Assembly (NCBI RefSeq): GCF_018502625.1
Contig: NZ_CP075566.1
Span: forward strand, 1,121,001 to 1,185,000
DNA length: 64,000 nt
Origin: Pseudomonas hormoni
GTDB lineage: Bacteria; Pseudomonadota; Gammaproteobacteria; Pseudomonadales; Pseudomonadaceae
Direction of reading: 5' to 3'
Positions 7,937-17,056 of the stretch are shown in pieces (the stretch's first letter is position 1; every line of letters begins with the position of its first letter). The position numbers and the translations under genes are program-made. The notes beneath the pieces were generated by a model. That model worked only from the letters and a program-made list of their open reading frames with translations, was not told the DNA's origin and did no database searches.

Positions 7937-9208
7937 TTAGAAGCGGTAGGTTGCACCGACACCGAAACCGTTCGCCGAGTTTTCATACTTGGCGCTGTAG
8001 GTTTGGCGGCCGTTGTTGTCGTTGATCTTGACCGACTCTTCGACCAGGTACGAATACGCGACGTCGATAGTCAGGTCGTCGGTCGGGCTCCAGCCAGCGC
8101 CCAGGCTGAAAATCTTGCGATCGCCAGTCGGAATGCGTGGGGAACGGTTCTGGTTGTTGGTCGGTGCCTGGTCAACAGAGAAGCCTGTACGCAGGACCCA
8201 TTGTTTGTTCACCTGATAGGAAGCACCGATGGCGTGCGCCCAGGTGTCATGCCAGTTCTGTTCTTCGGTGATGGTGCCAAAACGGCTGTTCAGCGCAGCA
8301 GGAACGCCACTGTTCTCGACGGTGATTTCTTTCAGGCGGCTCCAGCGAGTCCAGGTGCTGCCAGCGTAGAGAGTCCATTGGTCGTCCAGCTGGTGAGTCA
8401 CAGAGAAGTCGACCGACTCAGGCGTGGTGATGTCCAGCGACGCGTCGTACTTCTGGTTTGGGTTTTGACCCAGGCCGGCGAGCACGCTGTAGTTGACCTT
8501 GGTATCACCGTCGAGCTTGTACTTCACTTTCGAGTGGTAGGTCAGACCGACGCGAGTGCTGTCGGTGGCTTGAACCAGGATGCCGACGTTGTAACCCAGT
8601 GCGGTGTCGTCACCCTTGATTTTGACTTGACCGTCCGGAGCGAGCGGACTTGGCGAAATGTTAAGGCTCGATTCCAGCTTGCCGTCAATGCGGTTGATGG
8701 TCGGACCGAAACCGATCGATACCTTGTCGTTGAAGGCGTAGCTGACGGTTGGCTGCAGGGTGACGATTTTGACTTCACTTTTGCTACCGAAATAACGGCC
8801 GGCAAAATTGTTCTCGTAGTCGGTCACCAGGCCGAATGGCGCGTATACACCGATACCGAATGCCCAATGGTCGTCGATTGGCTTGACGTAGTAGCCCATT
8901 GGAACGGCGATAAAGGGAACCATATCACCGTCATTGCTGCCACCACGGCTGCCGCGGGCGTCGCTGATATCGGTATGTGCGTCGAGAAATGCAGCACCGC
9001 CGGTGACTTGTTCGCGCTTGAGGCGAGACATGCCGGCAGGGTTGCCAAAAATGGTGCTTGCGTCATCGGCAGATGAAGATCGCCCGGCAAAACCTGTACC
9101 CATACCGCTGATGCTTTGTTCGTTGATGGCAAAGCCACTTGCAAAGATCTGGGTGGATGCCAGGGCAACGGCGAGGCTAAGGGTGGTTTTGAGCATTACT
9201 TTTTTCAT
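7937..9208 (-). CDS. FadL/TodX-family outer-membrane transporter
   Basis: A 423-residue outer-membrane beta-barrel for uptake of long-chain fatty acids or other hydrophobic molecules. It has a signal peptide (MKKVMLKTTLSLAVALASTQIFAS, about 24 residues), then the family N-terminus GFAINEQSISGMGTGFAG, the hatch-domain segment DDASTIFGNPAGMSRL and a C-terminal phenylalanine (VGATYRF) as needed for BAM recognition. It is monocistronic, with AGGAGTTCTAAT before the ATG. Specific substrates cannot be read from the sequence; in Pseudomonas several paralogues exist. Confidence 0.92.
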   Translation of the reverse strand: MKKVMLKTTLSLAVALASTQIFASGFAINEQSISGMGTGFAGRSSSADDASTIFGNPAGMSRLKREQVTGGAAFLDAHTDISDARGSRGGSNDGDMVPFIAVPMGYYVKPIDDHWAFGIGVYAPFGLVTDYENNFAGRYFGSKSEVKIVTLQPTVSYAFNDKVSIGFGPTINRIDGKLESSLNISPSPLAPDGQVKIKGDDTALGYNVGILVQATDSTRVGLTYHSKVKYKLDGDTKVNYSVLAGLGQNPNQKYDASLDITTPESVDFSVTHQLDDQWTLYAGSTWTRWSRLKEITVENSGVPAALNSRFGTITEEQNWHDTWAHAIGASYQVNKQWVLRTGFSVDQAPTNNQNRSPRIPTGDRKIFSLGAGWSPTDDLTIDVAYSYLVEESVKINDNNGRQTYSAKYENSANGFGVGATYRF

Positions 9209-9352
9209 TATTAGAACTCCTGGTGATCACCGGGGCGGAAATTACCAACATTTTCGTCCCAGCGCCATAGGCTGTATCGCTTGATTTAGAGCGGTTTTGT
9301 AGGACAATCCGACCAAATCGCGGCGTGTTGCGCGATCTTCGGAAAGGGGAGG

Positions 9353-9835
9353 TCAGCAGGCGACCTGGTTCAGCGGTGAAACACAGGTTTGCCAGGCGTA
9401 GGTGAAGTCTCTCAGGCGCCCTTGAGGCTGGAAGGTCTGGCGCCAGATGCGGGCCATTCCCAGCAGGTCGTCTGCTTCGGGGAGCGGAGTGTTCTGTTCT
9501 TCGACCAGCAGCCAGGCGATGGCTGTGGCATAACGCAGGTTGACGGTCAGTTCGAGGTGCGGGCCACTGAGAAAAGCATGCTGGCTGGCCAGGCCGCGGA
9601 CCAGGCTGGCGCGTTCCGGATCAAGTGCCAGGTAATGGTCCCAGAGTGCCTGGTGGCGGGGTTCGGCGATTCGGTACAGGCCATGTCCACGGCGATCGTG
9701 CAGGGCGGAACCAAGGGCTGACTGACTGGCGGCGATGCCCAGCAGCAGGGATTCGGCGGTTGCGCTATGGCGCCCAAGGTAAATCAATGTCGGACGTATC
9801 ACATAACGGCACAGTTCGCTGGCAGCGATACCCAT
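9353..9835 (-). CDS. Conserved-looking protein of unknown function
   Basis: 160 residues from the ATG at 9835, which has GAGG about 6 bases upstream; an in-frame ATG at 9850 would add five residues without a clear ribosome site. No signal peptide. The middle (GLYRIAEPRHQALWDHYLAL) and later NLRYATAIAWLLVEEQ recall the helical pattern of lysozyme-like or transglycosylase folds, but I cannot place catalytic residues with certainty. It follows the FadL-type gene on the same strand side, 144 bases from that gene's start. Codon use is typical of the window, so it is very probably real. Confidence 0.7.
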   Translation of the reverse strand: MGIAASELCRYVIRPTLIYLGRHSATAESLLLGIAASQSALGSALHDRRGHGLYRIAEPRHQALWDHYLALDPERASLVRGLASQHAFLSGPHLELTVNLRYATAIAWLLVEEQNTPLPEADDLLGMARIWRQTFQPQGRLRDFTYAWQTCVSPLNQVAC

Positions 9836-10055
9836 AAAACCCTCGAACATGAAGTGGTCGGCGAGTCCTGAAGGTAGCGTTGGCAGCGGGTGGATCGAAT
9901 CAGGCTCGCCGGAAGCGGCTCAGGCCGCTTGAGTTGAAGTGTAGTGTCATATTCGCGCTGTAAAGGACTGTTTTTAAAATATTTCCGGCAGCCAGTTATA
10001 ACCGTTATATCGGTTAGTGCTTACGCGGCGGGCGCGAAAAGAGAAATATCGGGCA

Positions 10056-10085
10056 ATAAAAAGCCCCGCTTTTCAAGCGAGGCTT
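10056..10085 (-). terminator. Intrinsic terminator of small gene
   Basis: On the minus strand, AAGCCTCGCTT / AAGCGGGGCTT (one mismatch, loop GAA) is followed by TTTTATT, 25 bases beyond the stop of the 74-residue gene. Confidence 0.8.
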
Positions 10086-10109
10086 CTGAGGTTTCAGCTT
10101 TCCGGCGTA

Positions 10110-10334
10110 TCAGGCAACCAGTGCCTGACGGGTACGCTCGATCACGGCCTGCAGCGGCTCGGCGCTGGAGTATTGATCAGGGTACAGGCGTTCGCTGTGA
10201 CGAGCGATGCCGTGTTCGTTGACCAGAGTGAAACTGAAGCAGCCTTTGCGAGCGGCCATGATCAGGCAGTTCATTGGTGCAAAAGCGTTGGTTAGGGTGC
10301 GGATCGCATCCTGGGTGTGGATTTGAGTAGTCAT
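10110..10334 (-). CDS. Small protein of unknown function (74 aa)
   Basis: A 74-residue cytosolic protein with no membrane segment (MTTQIHTQDAIRTLTNAFAP...). It looks like the short, Pseudomonas-restricted housekeeping-type hypotheticals, with LVNEHGIARHSERLYPDQYS in the centre and a helical C-terminus. GTAGGAAC lies upstream with a somewhat long spacing. A good terminator follows, which supports a real single-gene unit. The roughly 1-kb stretch upstream of its start is gene-poor. No function can be assigned. Confidence 0.65.
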   Translation of the reverse strand: MTTQIHTQDAIRTLTNAFAPMNCLIMAARKGCFSFTLVNEHGIARHSERLYPDQYSSAEPLQAVIERTRQALVA

Positions 10335-11319
10335 TAATGGGTGTTCCTACAAGCGGCACGGATAAGAATCGTGCAAAGTTAAAACGTTCCAGTGACGACG
10401 ACCACCATTGGTCGAACGAAGAACCCGACTGGAACAAAGCAGCCAGTTTGAAGCGCTGATTAAATTGGCGCGCTTGGGCTGGCAGGTAGGTACTTAGGAG
10501 GGCAGGCAACACATCAAGGGCAAAGGTTCTGGGCCCGGGGTGAAGATCCTGATCAATTTGCAGGCTGGTTCGGTCAGAGTAAATGAGCTTCGCAACACCC
10601 TTTGCTTTCGATTCAAAGGCAGTGTTGACGCAAGGTTTACCTGGAAACCATCGAGGTGGTCGATCCCGCTTGTTCGGTTGAAGCTTCTTGTAGGAAGGCA
10701 GACCGGGGGGATTTGTTCGACCAGAATTGACTTTCAGCTTGGTACTAACGCCGCGGATACTAACGGATTGAATTGCAGAAGGGAAGTGTGTTAGCCGAAA
10801 ACATTTTCTGAGTACCGCCGCGCCGTTGTTCATTGGCGGCCTTGAGCGCCTTCTTCGCCCTGCAATAGCCCAAAATCCGACGGTCGGTCCGCTACGTTCA
10901 TCGGGTCGGAGTGAGCCTGAACCAAGGGTTTGCCAGGGTTTATCCCCAGGTCGGGTAACAAAACGCGCCGAAATAGCGCATCGATATAACTGCCTCGAAG
11001 ATACTTGTGCACATAAGTTGCGCGAGTTGTCACCCCACTGTCATCTTGCCCTCAAGCATAGTGGGTGCCTGTAACCAAAATTTAAGTCAATGAAAAACAT
11101 CGCTTTTTTTTACTGGTGAAAAAATCGTCAGTTTGACTGCGAGCCCCATTCCACAGGGCTTTGCGAGAGTTCAAGGGCGGTTGTCCACTGAGTTATCCAC
11201 AGCTTCTGTGGATTGTCCCGAGCGCTTGCTCTAGCACGGGCGTGCCGGGTTTTTTAGGCTTTACCTGTAAGAAAAAAAGAGTAGAGTGGCGCGCCTTCCG
11301 ATCTGCCCCACAGTGCTTT
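10335..11319. other. Long gene-poor intergenic region (985 bp)
   Basis: No frame here has Pseudomonas-like codon use or a recognisable product; the longest minus-strand frame (to 10833) has low third-position GC and runs into the 74-residue gene in another frame. It contains two TACTAACG direct repeats (10744-10766 area), an imperfect CACCCCACT/AGTGGGTG hairpin (about 11031-11070), an A/T-rich patch (about 11080-11130) and the DnaA-box-like palindrome at 11181-11213. It could hold a small RNA or a long leader, which I cannot prove. Confidence 0.5.
11181..11213. promoter_or_regulatory. DnaA-box-like cluster with palindrome
   Basis: A perfect DnaA box TTATCCACA (11193-11201), a degenerate TTGTCCACT (11181-11189) and an inverted copy form ATCCACAG-CTT-CTGTGGAT, a perfect 8-3-8 inverted repeat (11195-11213). 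It lies 107 bases before the next coding start. It may be a DnaA regulatory or titration site, or simply an operator for another protein. Confidence 0.5.
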
Positions 11320-11643
11320 ATGAAGTTTCGCTCCGTACCCGTTTCCGTAACCTCTACACCTCCCCGTGTTACCCCGCCCAAGCGCTTTTCGATGCGTGTG
11401 GCCGAGTGGCTGCTCGACAGCCCGCGCCTGGGTGAAAACAGCAACGTCAAACACTTCGCCGGGCGTTTGCTCAAGCAACCGGCCCGGGAAGGCGTAGTGG
11501 CCGCGCAAAGCCGTCTCGGCCAGTTGATGTGCCGCGAATGCGGTAATGCCCGGGATCGCCGGATTGGCCAGGACCTTTTGCGTCAGGCCGCGCGGGCAGG
11601 GGATCGACGCGCCCAACAGGAACTGGGGCTGATCGAAGACTGA
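11320..11643 (+). CDS. Small Sel1-repeat-like protein
   Basis: 107 residues from ATG 11320. The C-terminal half (about residues 60-107) has two TPR/Sel1-like units with the pattern A-x(2)-RLGQL and LLRQAARAGDRRAQQELGL. The N-terminus is basic and carries MRVAEWLLDSP. No signal peptide or membrane segment. No Shine-Dalgarno is evident before the ATG, so the start is uncertain (in-frame ATG also at 11392). Sel1 proteins are usually protein-protein adaptors; no partner is suggested by the next gene, rmuC. Confidence 0.68.
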   Translation: MKFRSVPVSVTSTPPRVTPPKRFSMRVAEWLLDSPRLGENSNVKHFAGRLLKQPAREGVVAAQSRLGQLMCRECGNARDRRIGQDLLRQAARAGDRRAQQELGLIED

Positions 11644-11704
11644 GCTGTCCAAGACCTGACACCTTGGTTAACCTTCAAGTTTTATCGAATGGGCAGGAAT
11701 GGCG

Positions 11705-13183
11705 ATGGCGATGGACTTGACCAGCATATTGCTCGGTCTGGCGGGGGCTGCACTGCCGTTGTTGGCGTTGGCCTGGCAACTTCAGCGCCGGGCCAGCTCC
11801 TCGCAGTCGGATGTTGCGCTACTGGAAGAGCGTCTGGCCATGGCCCATCTGGCCCAGGACGGATTGAACGCCCAACTCGAAGCCTGCCGCGACGAAATCG
11901 CTGATCTGGGGCAGGCCAACGCCGCCAAACAGGCCGACCTTGCCGCGATGCGCCGTGAAGTCGAACTGCTGCAGATCGAACGCGATGACGCCCGCGACGC
12001 CGCCCACGCCTGGAACATCGAACGCGCCGGCAAGGAGGCTGAGTTGCGACGTCTGGACGCCCAGGCCGCCTCCCTCAACGCCGAGCTGCGCGAGCAACAG
12101 GAAAGCCATCAGCAGCGCCTCAGCGACTTGCAAGGCTCACGAGACGAATTGCGTGCCCAGTTCGCCGAACTGGCAGGCAAGATCTTCGACGAGCGCGAGC
12201 AGCGTTTCGCCGAAACCAGTCAGCAGCGTCTGGGGCAGTTGCTCGACCCTTTGAAGGAACGCATCCAGTCGTTTGAAAAGCGTGTCGAGGAAAGTTATCA
12301 GGCCGAAGCGCGCGAGCGCTTCTCGCTGGCCAAGGAGCTGGAGCGTCTGCAACAGCTGAACCTGCGCCTGAGCGACGAAGCCACCAACCTGACCCGCGCC
12401 TTGAAAGGCCAGAAAACCCAGGGTAACTGGGGCGAGCTGATTCTTGAGCGGGTTCTTGAACACGCCGGCCTGGAGAAGGGCCGCGAGTATCAGACCCAGG
12501 TCAATCTCAAAGGTCCGGACGGTGAGCGGTTCCAGCCAGACGTGATCATCTATTTGCCGGGCGACAAGCAGGTGGTGGTCGACTCCAAGGTCAGCCTGAC
12601 GGCTTATCAGCAATACGTGGCGGCGGAAGACGATGCCATCGGCCAGATCGCCATCAAGCAGCACGTGCTGTCGCTACGTACTCACGTGAAAGGCTTGGCC
12701 GGCAAGGATTACAAACGTCTCGACGGTTTGCACAGCCTGGATTTCGTCTTACTGTTCGTGCCCATCGAAGCGGCATTTTCCGCGGCGTTACAGGCGGAGC
12801 CGACCCTGTTTCAGGAAGCCTTCGACCGCAACATCGTGATCGTCAGCCCTACCACCTTGCTGGCCACCCTGCGTGTCATCGACAGCCTGTGGAAGCAGGA
12901 GCGTCAGAGTCAGAACGCCCGGGAAATCGCCGAGCGGGCTGGGTGGCTGTACGACAAGTTCGTGCTGTTTATTCAGGACCTGGATGAAGTCGGCAATCGC
13001 TTGCAGCAACTGGACAAGGCCTACAGTTCTGCGCGTAACAAGCTGACAGAAGGCCGCGGCAATCTGGTCAGTCGCAGTGAGCAGCTCAAGTTGCTCGGCG
13101 CGCGGGCGAGCAAGAGCCTGCCGGCGGACCTGCTGGAGCGGGCGATGACCGATGTCGACGGGTTGGCGGAGTTGCCTGAGTAA
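11705..13183 (+). CDS. rmuC: DNA recombination protein RmuC
   Basis: RmuC-family protein, thought to act as a nuclease-like factor limiting inversions at short inverted repeats. An N-terminal membrane anchor (LLGLAGAALPLLALAW) is followed by a long coiled coil (about residues 30-190, with heptads such as EELERLQQLNLRLSDE) and the conserved RmuC domain (GNWGELILERVLEHAGLEKG; VVDSKVSLTAYQQY; SPTTLLATLRVID). The reading frame has ATGs at 11699, 11705 and 11711; AGGA (11695-11698) gives 6-base spacing to 11705, so I prefer it (492 aa). A REPIN follows. Confidence 0.94.
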   Translation: MAMDLTSILLGLAGAALPLLALAWQLQRRASSSQSDVALLEERLAMAHLAQDGLNAQLEACRDEIADLGQANAAKQADLAAMRREVELLQIERDDARDAAHAWNIERAGKEAELRRLDAQAASLNAELREQQESHQQRLSDLQGSRDELRAQFAELAGKIFDEREQRFAETSQQRLGQLLDPLKERIQSFEKRVEESYQAEARERFSLAKELERLQQLNLRLSDEATNLTRALKGQKTQGNWGELILERVLEHAGLEKGREYQTQVNLKGPDGERFQPDVIIYLPGDKQVVVDSKVSLTAYQQYVAAEDDAIGQIAIKQHVLSLRTHVKGLAGKDYKRLDGLHSLDFVLLFVPIEAAFSAALQAEPTLFQEAFDRNIVIVSPTTLLATLRVIDSLWKQERQSQNAREIAERAGWLYDKFVLFIQDLDEVGNRLQQLDKAYSSARNKLTEGRGNLVSRSEQLKLLGARASKSLPADLLERAMTDVDGLAELPE

Positions 13184-13200
13184 ATCTTTGGTTTTCGCTG

Positions 13201-13326
13201 ACCTGTGGCGAGGGAGCTTGCTCCCGCTGGGCTGCGCAGCACCCCCAATTTTCCATGCGGAAATCCGCGTTGCGTTTTTTACGACCGCTTCGCAGTCGAG
13301 CGGGAGCAAGCGCCCTCGCCACAGGT
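13201..13326. repeat. REP doublet, GTGGCGAGGGAGC type
   Basis: Arms about 13201-13240 and 13287-13326 read ACCTGTGGCGAGGGAGCTTG inward from both sides with a few mismatches. The type differs from the GTAGGAGC doublets and recurs at 24.6 and 53.7 kb. It separates the converging rmuC and sensor-kinase genes. Confidence 0.9.
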
Positions 13327-13347
13327 TTGGGGGAGCTTGAGGGCGCG

Positions 13348-16300
13348 CTACAGCGGCAAATGCCGACTCAACAGCGCCCGCAATGCCGCCGGTTTCACCG
13401 GTTTCGCCAGATATTCCAGCCCCGCCGCATGCACTTGGGCCACCATTTCCGGGTGCCCATCGGCGCTGATCACCACGCCTGGCACCGGCTGGCCCAGGCG
13501 GGTTCGTAACCAGGCCATCAAGTCCGTCCCGGTCTCGCCATCGTCCAGGTGATAATCCACCAGCGCCAGTTGCGGGCGCATGCCATTGCTCAGCAACACC
13601 GCGCATTCGTCGCGGTTGCGCGCCGTCCAGACCTGACAACCCCAGCGGGTCAACAGGCTGTTCATACCGATCAGGATGCTGTCTTCGTTATCGATGCACA
13701 GCACCTGGGCGCCGCTCAAGAGTTTGCCGTTGAGCTCGGTGACGTTGGCCGGCGCCGCGATTTGCGCCTTGGCCAACGGCACGCTGACGCTGAACACGCT
13801 GCCACGCCCCGGCCATGAACGCACTTGCAAGGTGTGGCCCAGAACGCGACACAGCCCGTCAGCAATCGCCAAGCCCAGGCCCAAGCCTTTCTCGGCACGG
13901 GTCTGGTGGCTATCCAGGCGTTTGAATTCTTCGAAAATCACTTTCAGTTTGTCTTTCGGGATCCCTGGCCCACGGTCCCAGACCTCAAGGCACAGTTCAC
14001 CCTTGTGCCGACGAACCCCCAGCAGCACGGGCCCCTTGGCGTAGCGGAAGGCGTTGGTCAGGAAATTCTGCAAGATCCGTCGCAACAGTTTGATGTCGCT
14101 GTCGACCCGCAACGTACTGCCTCGAACCCTGAATTTGAGCCCTTGATCCCGGGCCAGCGCCTTGAATTCTGCGCCGAGCGTGTCAAACAGTTCATTGAGC
14201 ACAAACGGCTTCGGATCCGGGTTGATCTTGCCGTTTTCCAGGCGGGAAATGTCCAGCAGATCGCTGATCAGGTCTTCGGCCGAGCGCAATGACGAATCCA
14301 GGTGATGGACCAGTTTCTGTGCTTCGCTGGACAAGCCATCGTCCTGATGGGACAGGGCCGCAGAAAACAGCCGCGCGGCGTTCAGGGGTTGCATCAGGTC
14401 ATGACCGACCGCCGTGAGGAAACGGGTTTTCGACTGGTTGGCCGACTCGGCGGTGCCCTTGGCTTCGGTCAGCGCCACGTTGAGTTGCGACAGTTCGTGG
14501 GTGCGCTCCGTGACCCGCCGCTCCAGGCCCTCGTTGGCTTCGGTCAGCGCCTGCTCGGCTTCGCGGAACGCGGTGATGTCGGTGAAACTCATGACGAAAC
14601 CGCCGCCCGGCATCGGGTTGCCGATCAACTCGATCACTCGGCCATTGGGGAAAAGTCGTTCAGAGGTGTGGGCGCGGCCCTGACGCATCCAGTGCAAACG
14701 TCGGGCGACGTGCACTTCAGCTTCGCCAGGGCCGCACAGACCGCGTTCGGCGTTGTAGCGAATGATGTCGGCAATCGGCCGGCCTACGCTGATCAAGCCG
14801 TCCGGGTAGTTGAACAGCTCCAGATAACGCCGGTTCCACGCCACCAGTCGCAACGACTGGTCGACCACGCTGATGCCTTGCGTGATGTTCTCGATCGCGC
14901 CTTGCAGCAGTGCGCGATTGAACTGCAGCACTTCAGAGGCTTCGTCGGCGATTCGGACGACATCCTCGAGTTGCATTTCCCGACCTTCGATGGCGGCTTT
15001 TACCACGGCACGTGTCGAAGAGGCGCCGAGAACACCGGCCAGCAAGCGTTCGGTGTGGGCAATCCATTCACCGTCGGCATTCTGGTTCGGGTTGAAGCCT
15101 TTGCCCTGGCGGTAGGCGAAACGGATAAAACTCTGGCGGGCGCGTTCTTCACCGACAAACCGTGCGGCCAGTTGCAGCAGATCGTCGATTTGCACCGCGA
15201 GCATCGAGCGGGCGCTGGGGCGGGCACTGATTTCCTGGCCGATGAACCGTCCCGCCTGCCAGTGTTCCGAAACCCGTGTGCGCGACAACACCGACACCCA
15301 GGCGAACAGCGTGAAGTTGGCCGCCAGTGACAACACCACGCCTTGGGTCAGCGGGGTGAGCGGCAGGTTCAGCGGGTTGCTGTGCAGCCAGGCCAGACCG
15401 GGGAAACTGCTCAACGATAAACCGAGGCTGTGGGCGGCAATCGGCAGAATCAGCGTGTAAAACCACAGGAATGTCCCGGCGGCGAGGCCAGCGAACACGC
15501 CGCGACGGTTGGCCTGTTTCCAGTACAACGCGCCAAGCATGGCCGGTGCCAGTTGGGTTACGGCGGCGAAGGCGATCTGGCCGATAGTCGCCAGGCTCGC
15601 GGTGGACCCCAGCAGGCGATAGCTGACATAGGCCAGCAGCAAAATCACCACGATGCTGACGCGGCGCACCGAGAGCATCCACTGGCGGAACACTTCGAAC
15701 GGCCGCTCGGCGTTATTGCGGCGCAGCAACCACGGCAGCAGCATGTCGTTGGAGACCATGGTCGACAGCGCCACGCTGGCCACGATCACCATACCGGTCG
15801 CCGCCGAGGCACCGCCGATAAAGGCCAGCATCGCCAGCGCGGGGTGGGCTTGCGCCAGTGGCAGGCTGATGACAAACGAGTCCGGCAACACCGAGCTGGG
15901 CAGCAGCATCTGTCCGGCCAAAGCGATCGGCACGACAAACAATGCCGCCAACGCCAGGTACGCCGGGAAGACCCACTTGGCCAGGCGCAAATCCTGTGGG
16001 TCGATGTTTTCCACCACCGTCACGTGAAACTGCCGGGGCAGGCAGATGATCGCCATCATCGCCACGCCGGTTTGCACCACCATCGACGGCCAGTTGATGG
16101 TTTCCTTCCAATACTCTTCGAGGCGCGGTGCGAGCATTGCCTGATCGAACAGGTCGTCGAAACCGTCGTACAGACCGTAGGTCACGAACGCGCCGACCGC
16201 GAGAAACGCGAACAGCTTGACCAGCGATTCGAACGCAATCGCCAGCACCATGCCGCGGTGGTGTTCGGTGGCGTCGAGGTTGCGCGTACCGAACACAATG

Positions 16301-16818
16301 GTAAACAACGCCAGCACCAGCGACACGATCAACGCCGTGTCCTGGGCGCGAGTGCCCATGGCGTCGGCACCGGCACCGATCAGCAGGTTCACTCCGAGCA
16401 CGATGCCCTTGAGCTGCAGCGCGATGTAGGGCAGCACGCCGACCAGACAAATCAGCGCCACGACAATCGCCAGTGACTGGGATTTGCCATAACGGGCGGC
16501 GATGAAGTCGGCAATGGAAGTGATGTTCTCCTGCTTGCTGATCATCACCATTTTTTGCAGGACCCACGGCGCGCAGACCAGCAGCAGGATCGGCCCGAGG
16601 TAGATCGGCAGGAACGACCAGAGTTGTTCGGCGGCCTGGCCGACGGCGCCGAAGAATGTCCAGCTGGTGCAATAGACCGCCAGCGACAGGCTGTACACCC
16701 AGGCGCGCACCCGCGGCGGCAACGGCGCACTGCGACGGTCACCGTAGAAAGCGATGGCGAACATAATGGCCATATAAGCCAGGGCGACGGCGGCGATCAG
16801 CCCGCTGGACAGCGACAT
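13348..16818 (-). CDS. crbS: Hybrid sensor kinase with sodium/solute-symporter domain (CrbS/MxtR-like)
   Basis: 1156 residues. Residues 1 to about 500 form a PutP/SSS-type permease domain with about 13 membrane segments. A linker and a PAS domain (about 640-760) follow, then a histidine kinase with H-box FLTAVGHDLMQPLNAARLFS and ATP-binding GLGLGLAIADGLC. The C-terminal receiver has its phospho-Asp in ALVDYHLDDGETG. CbrA has the same front but no receiver, so this matches CrbS/MxtR, reported to work with the regulator CrbR/ErdR on acetate use (acs). No response-regulator gene is adjacent. The ATG at 16818 has GGAG 5 bases upstream; an earlier alternative start lacks one. Confidence 0.88.
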   Translation of the reverse strand: MSLSSGLIAAVALAYMAIMFAIAFYGDRRSAPLPPRVRAWVYSLSLAVYCTSWTFFGAVGQAAEQLWSFLPIYLGPILLLVCAPWVLQKMVMISKQENITSIADFIAARYGKSQSLAIVVALICLVGVLPYIALQLKGIVLGVNLLIGAGADAMGTRAQDTALIVSLVLALFTIVFGTRNLDATEHHRGMVLAIAFESLVKLFAFLAVGAFVTYGLYDGFDDLFDQAMLAPRLEEYWKETINWPSMVVQTGVAMMAIICLPRQFHVTVVENIDPQDLRLAKWVFPAYLALAALFVVPIALAGQMLLPSSVLPDSFVISLPLAQAHPALAMLAFIGGASAATGMVIVASVALSTMVSNDMLLPWLLRRNNAERPFEVFRQWMLSVRRVSIVVILLLAYVSYRLLGSTASLATIGQIAFAAVTQLAPAMLGALYWKQANRRGVFAGLAAGTFLWFYTLILPIAAHSLGLSLSSFPGLAWLHSNPLNLPLTPLTQGVVLSLAANFTLFAWVSVLSRTRVSEHWQAGRFIGQEISARPSARSMLAVQIDDLLQLAARFVGEERARQSFIRFAYRQGKGFNPNQNADGEWIAHTERLLAGVLGASSTRAVVKAAIEGREMQLEDVVRIADEASEVLQFNRALLQGAIENITQGISVVDQSLRLVAWNRRYLELFNYPDGLISVGRPIADIIRYNAERGLCGPGEAEVHVARRLHWMRQGRAHTSERLFPNGRVIELIGNPMPGGGFVMSFTDITAFREAEQALTEANEGLERRVTERTHELSQLNVALTEAKGTAESANQSKTRFLTAVGHDLMQPLNAARLFSAALSHQDDGLSSEAQKLVHHLDSSLRSAEDLISDLLDISRLENGKINPDPKPFVLNELFDTLGAEFKALARDQGLKFRVRGSTLRVDSDIKLLRRILQNFLTNAFRYAKGPVLLGVRRHKGELCLEVWDRGPGIPKDKLKVIFEEFKRLDSHQTRAEKGLGLGLAIADGLCRVLGHTLQVRSWPGRGSVFSVSVPLAKAQIAAPANVTELNGKLLSGAQVLCIDNEDSILIGMNSLLTRWGCQVWTARNRDECAVLLSNGMRPQLALVDYHLDDGETGTDLMAWLRTRLGQPVPGVVISADGHPEMVAQVHAAGLEYLAKPVKPAALRALLSRHLPL

Positions 16819-16961
16819 GGGAACTCCAGACAAAAGACACCCGGGACTCCCGCCCGGACAGACAGTCTCGCACGACCGTCTGCGTTAGTCAGTGTCGACC
16901 AAGGTCGTGGCGTGGCGGGGTGTCGCAGGAGTGTGTCAATGAGATGTGGGGTGTATTCGCT

Positions 16962-17055
16962 GGCCTCTTCGCGAGCAAGCCCGCTCCCACATTCGATCGC
17001 ATTCCCCTGGAAGAACTCGGTTAAATGTGGGTACGGGCTTGCTCGCGAAGGGGCC
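16962..17055. repeat. REP doublet between kinase and TetR genes
   Basis: Arms about 16962-16993 (CTCTTCGCGAGCAAGCCCGC) and 17023-17053 (GGGCTTGCTCGCGAAG), one inserted base and few mismatches. It ends two bases before the TetR gene's stop and may act as its terminator hairpin. Confidence 0.85.
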
Positions 17056-17056
17056 C

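Noticed and set aside
10177..10833. 218-codon minus-strand frame in the gene-poor region
   Set aside because: Low third-position GC, no ribosome site, and it overlaps the 74-residue gene in another frame; kept only as a possible relic.
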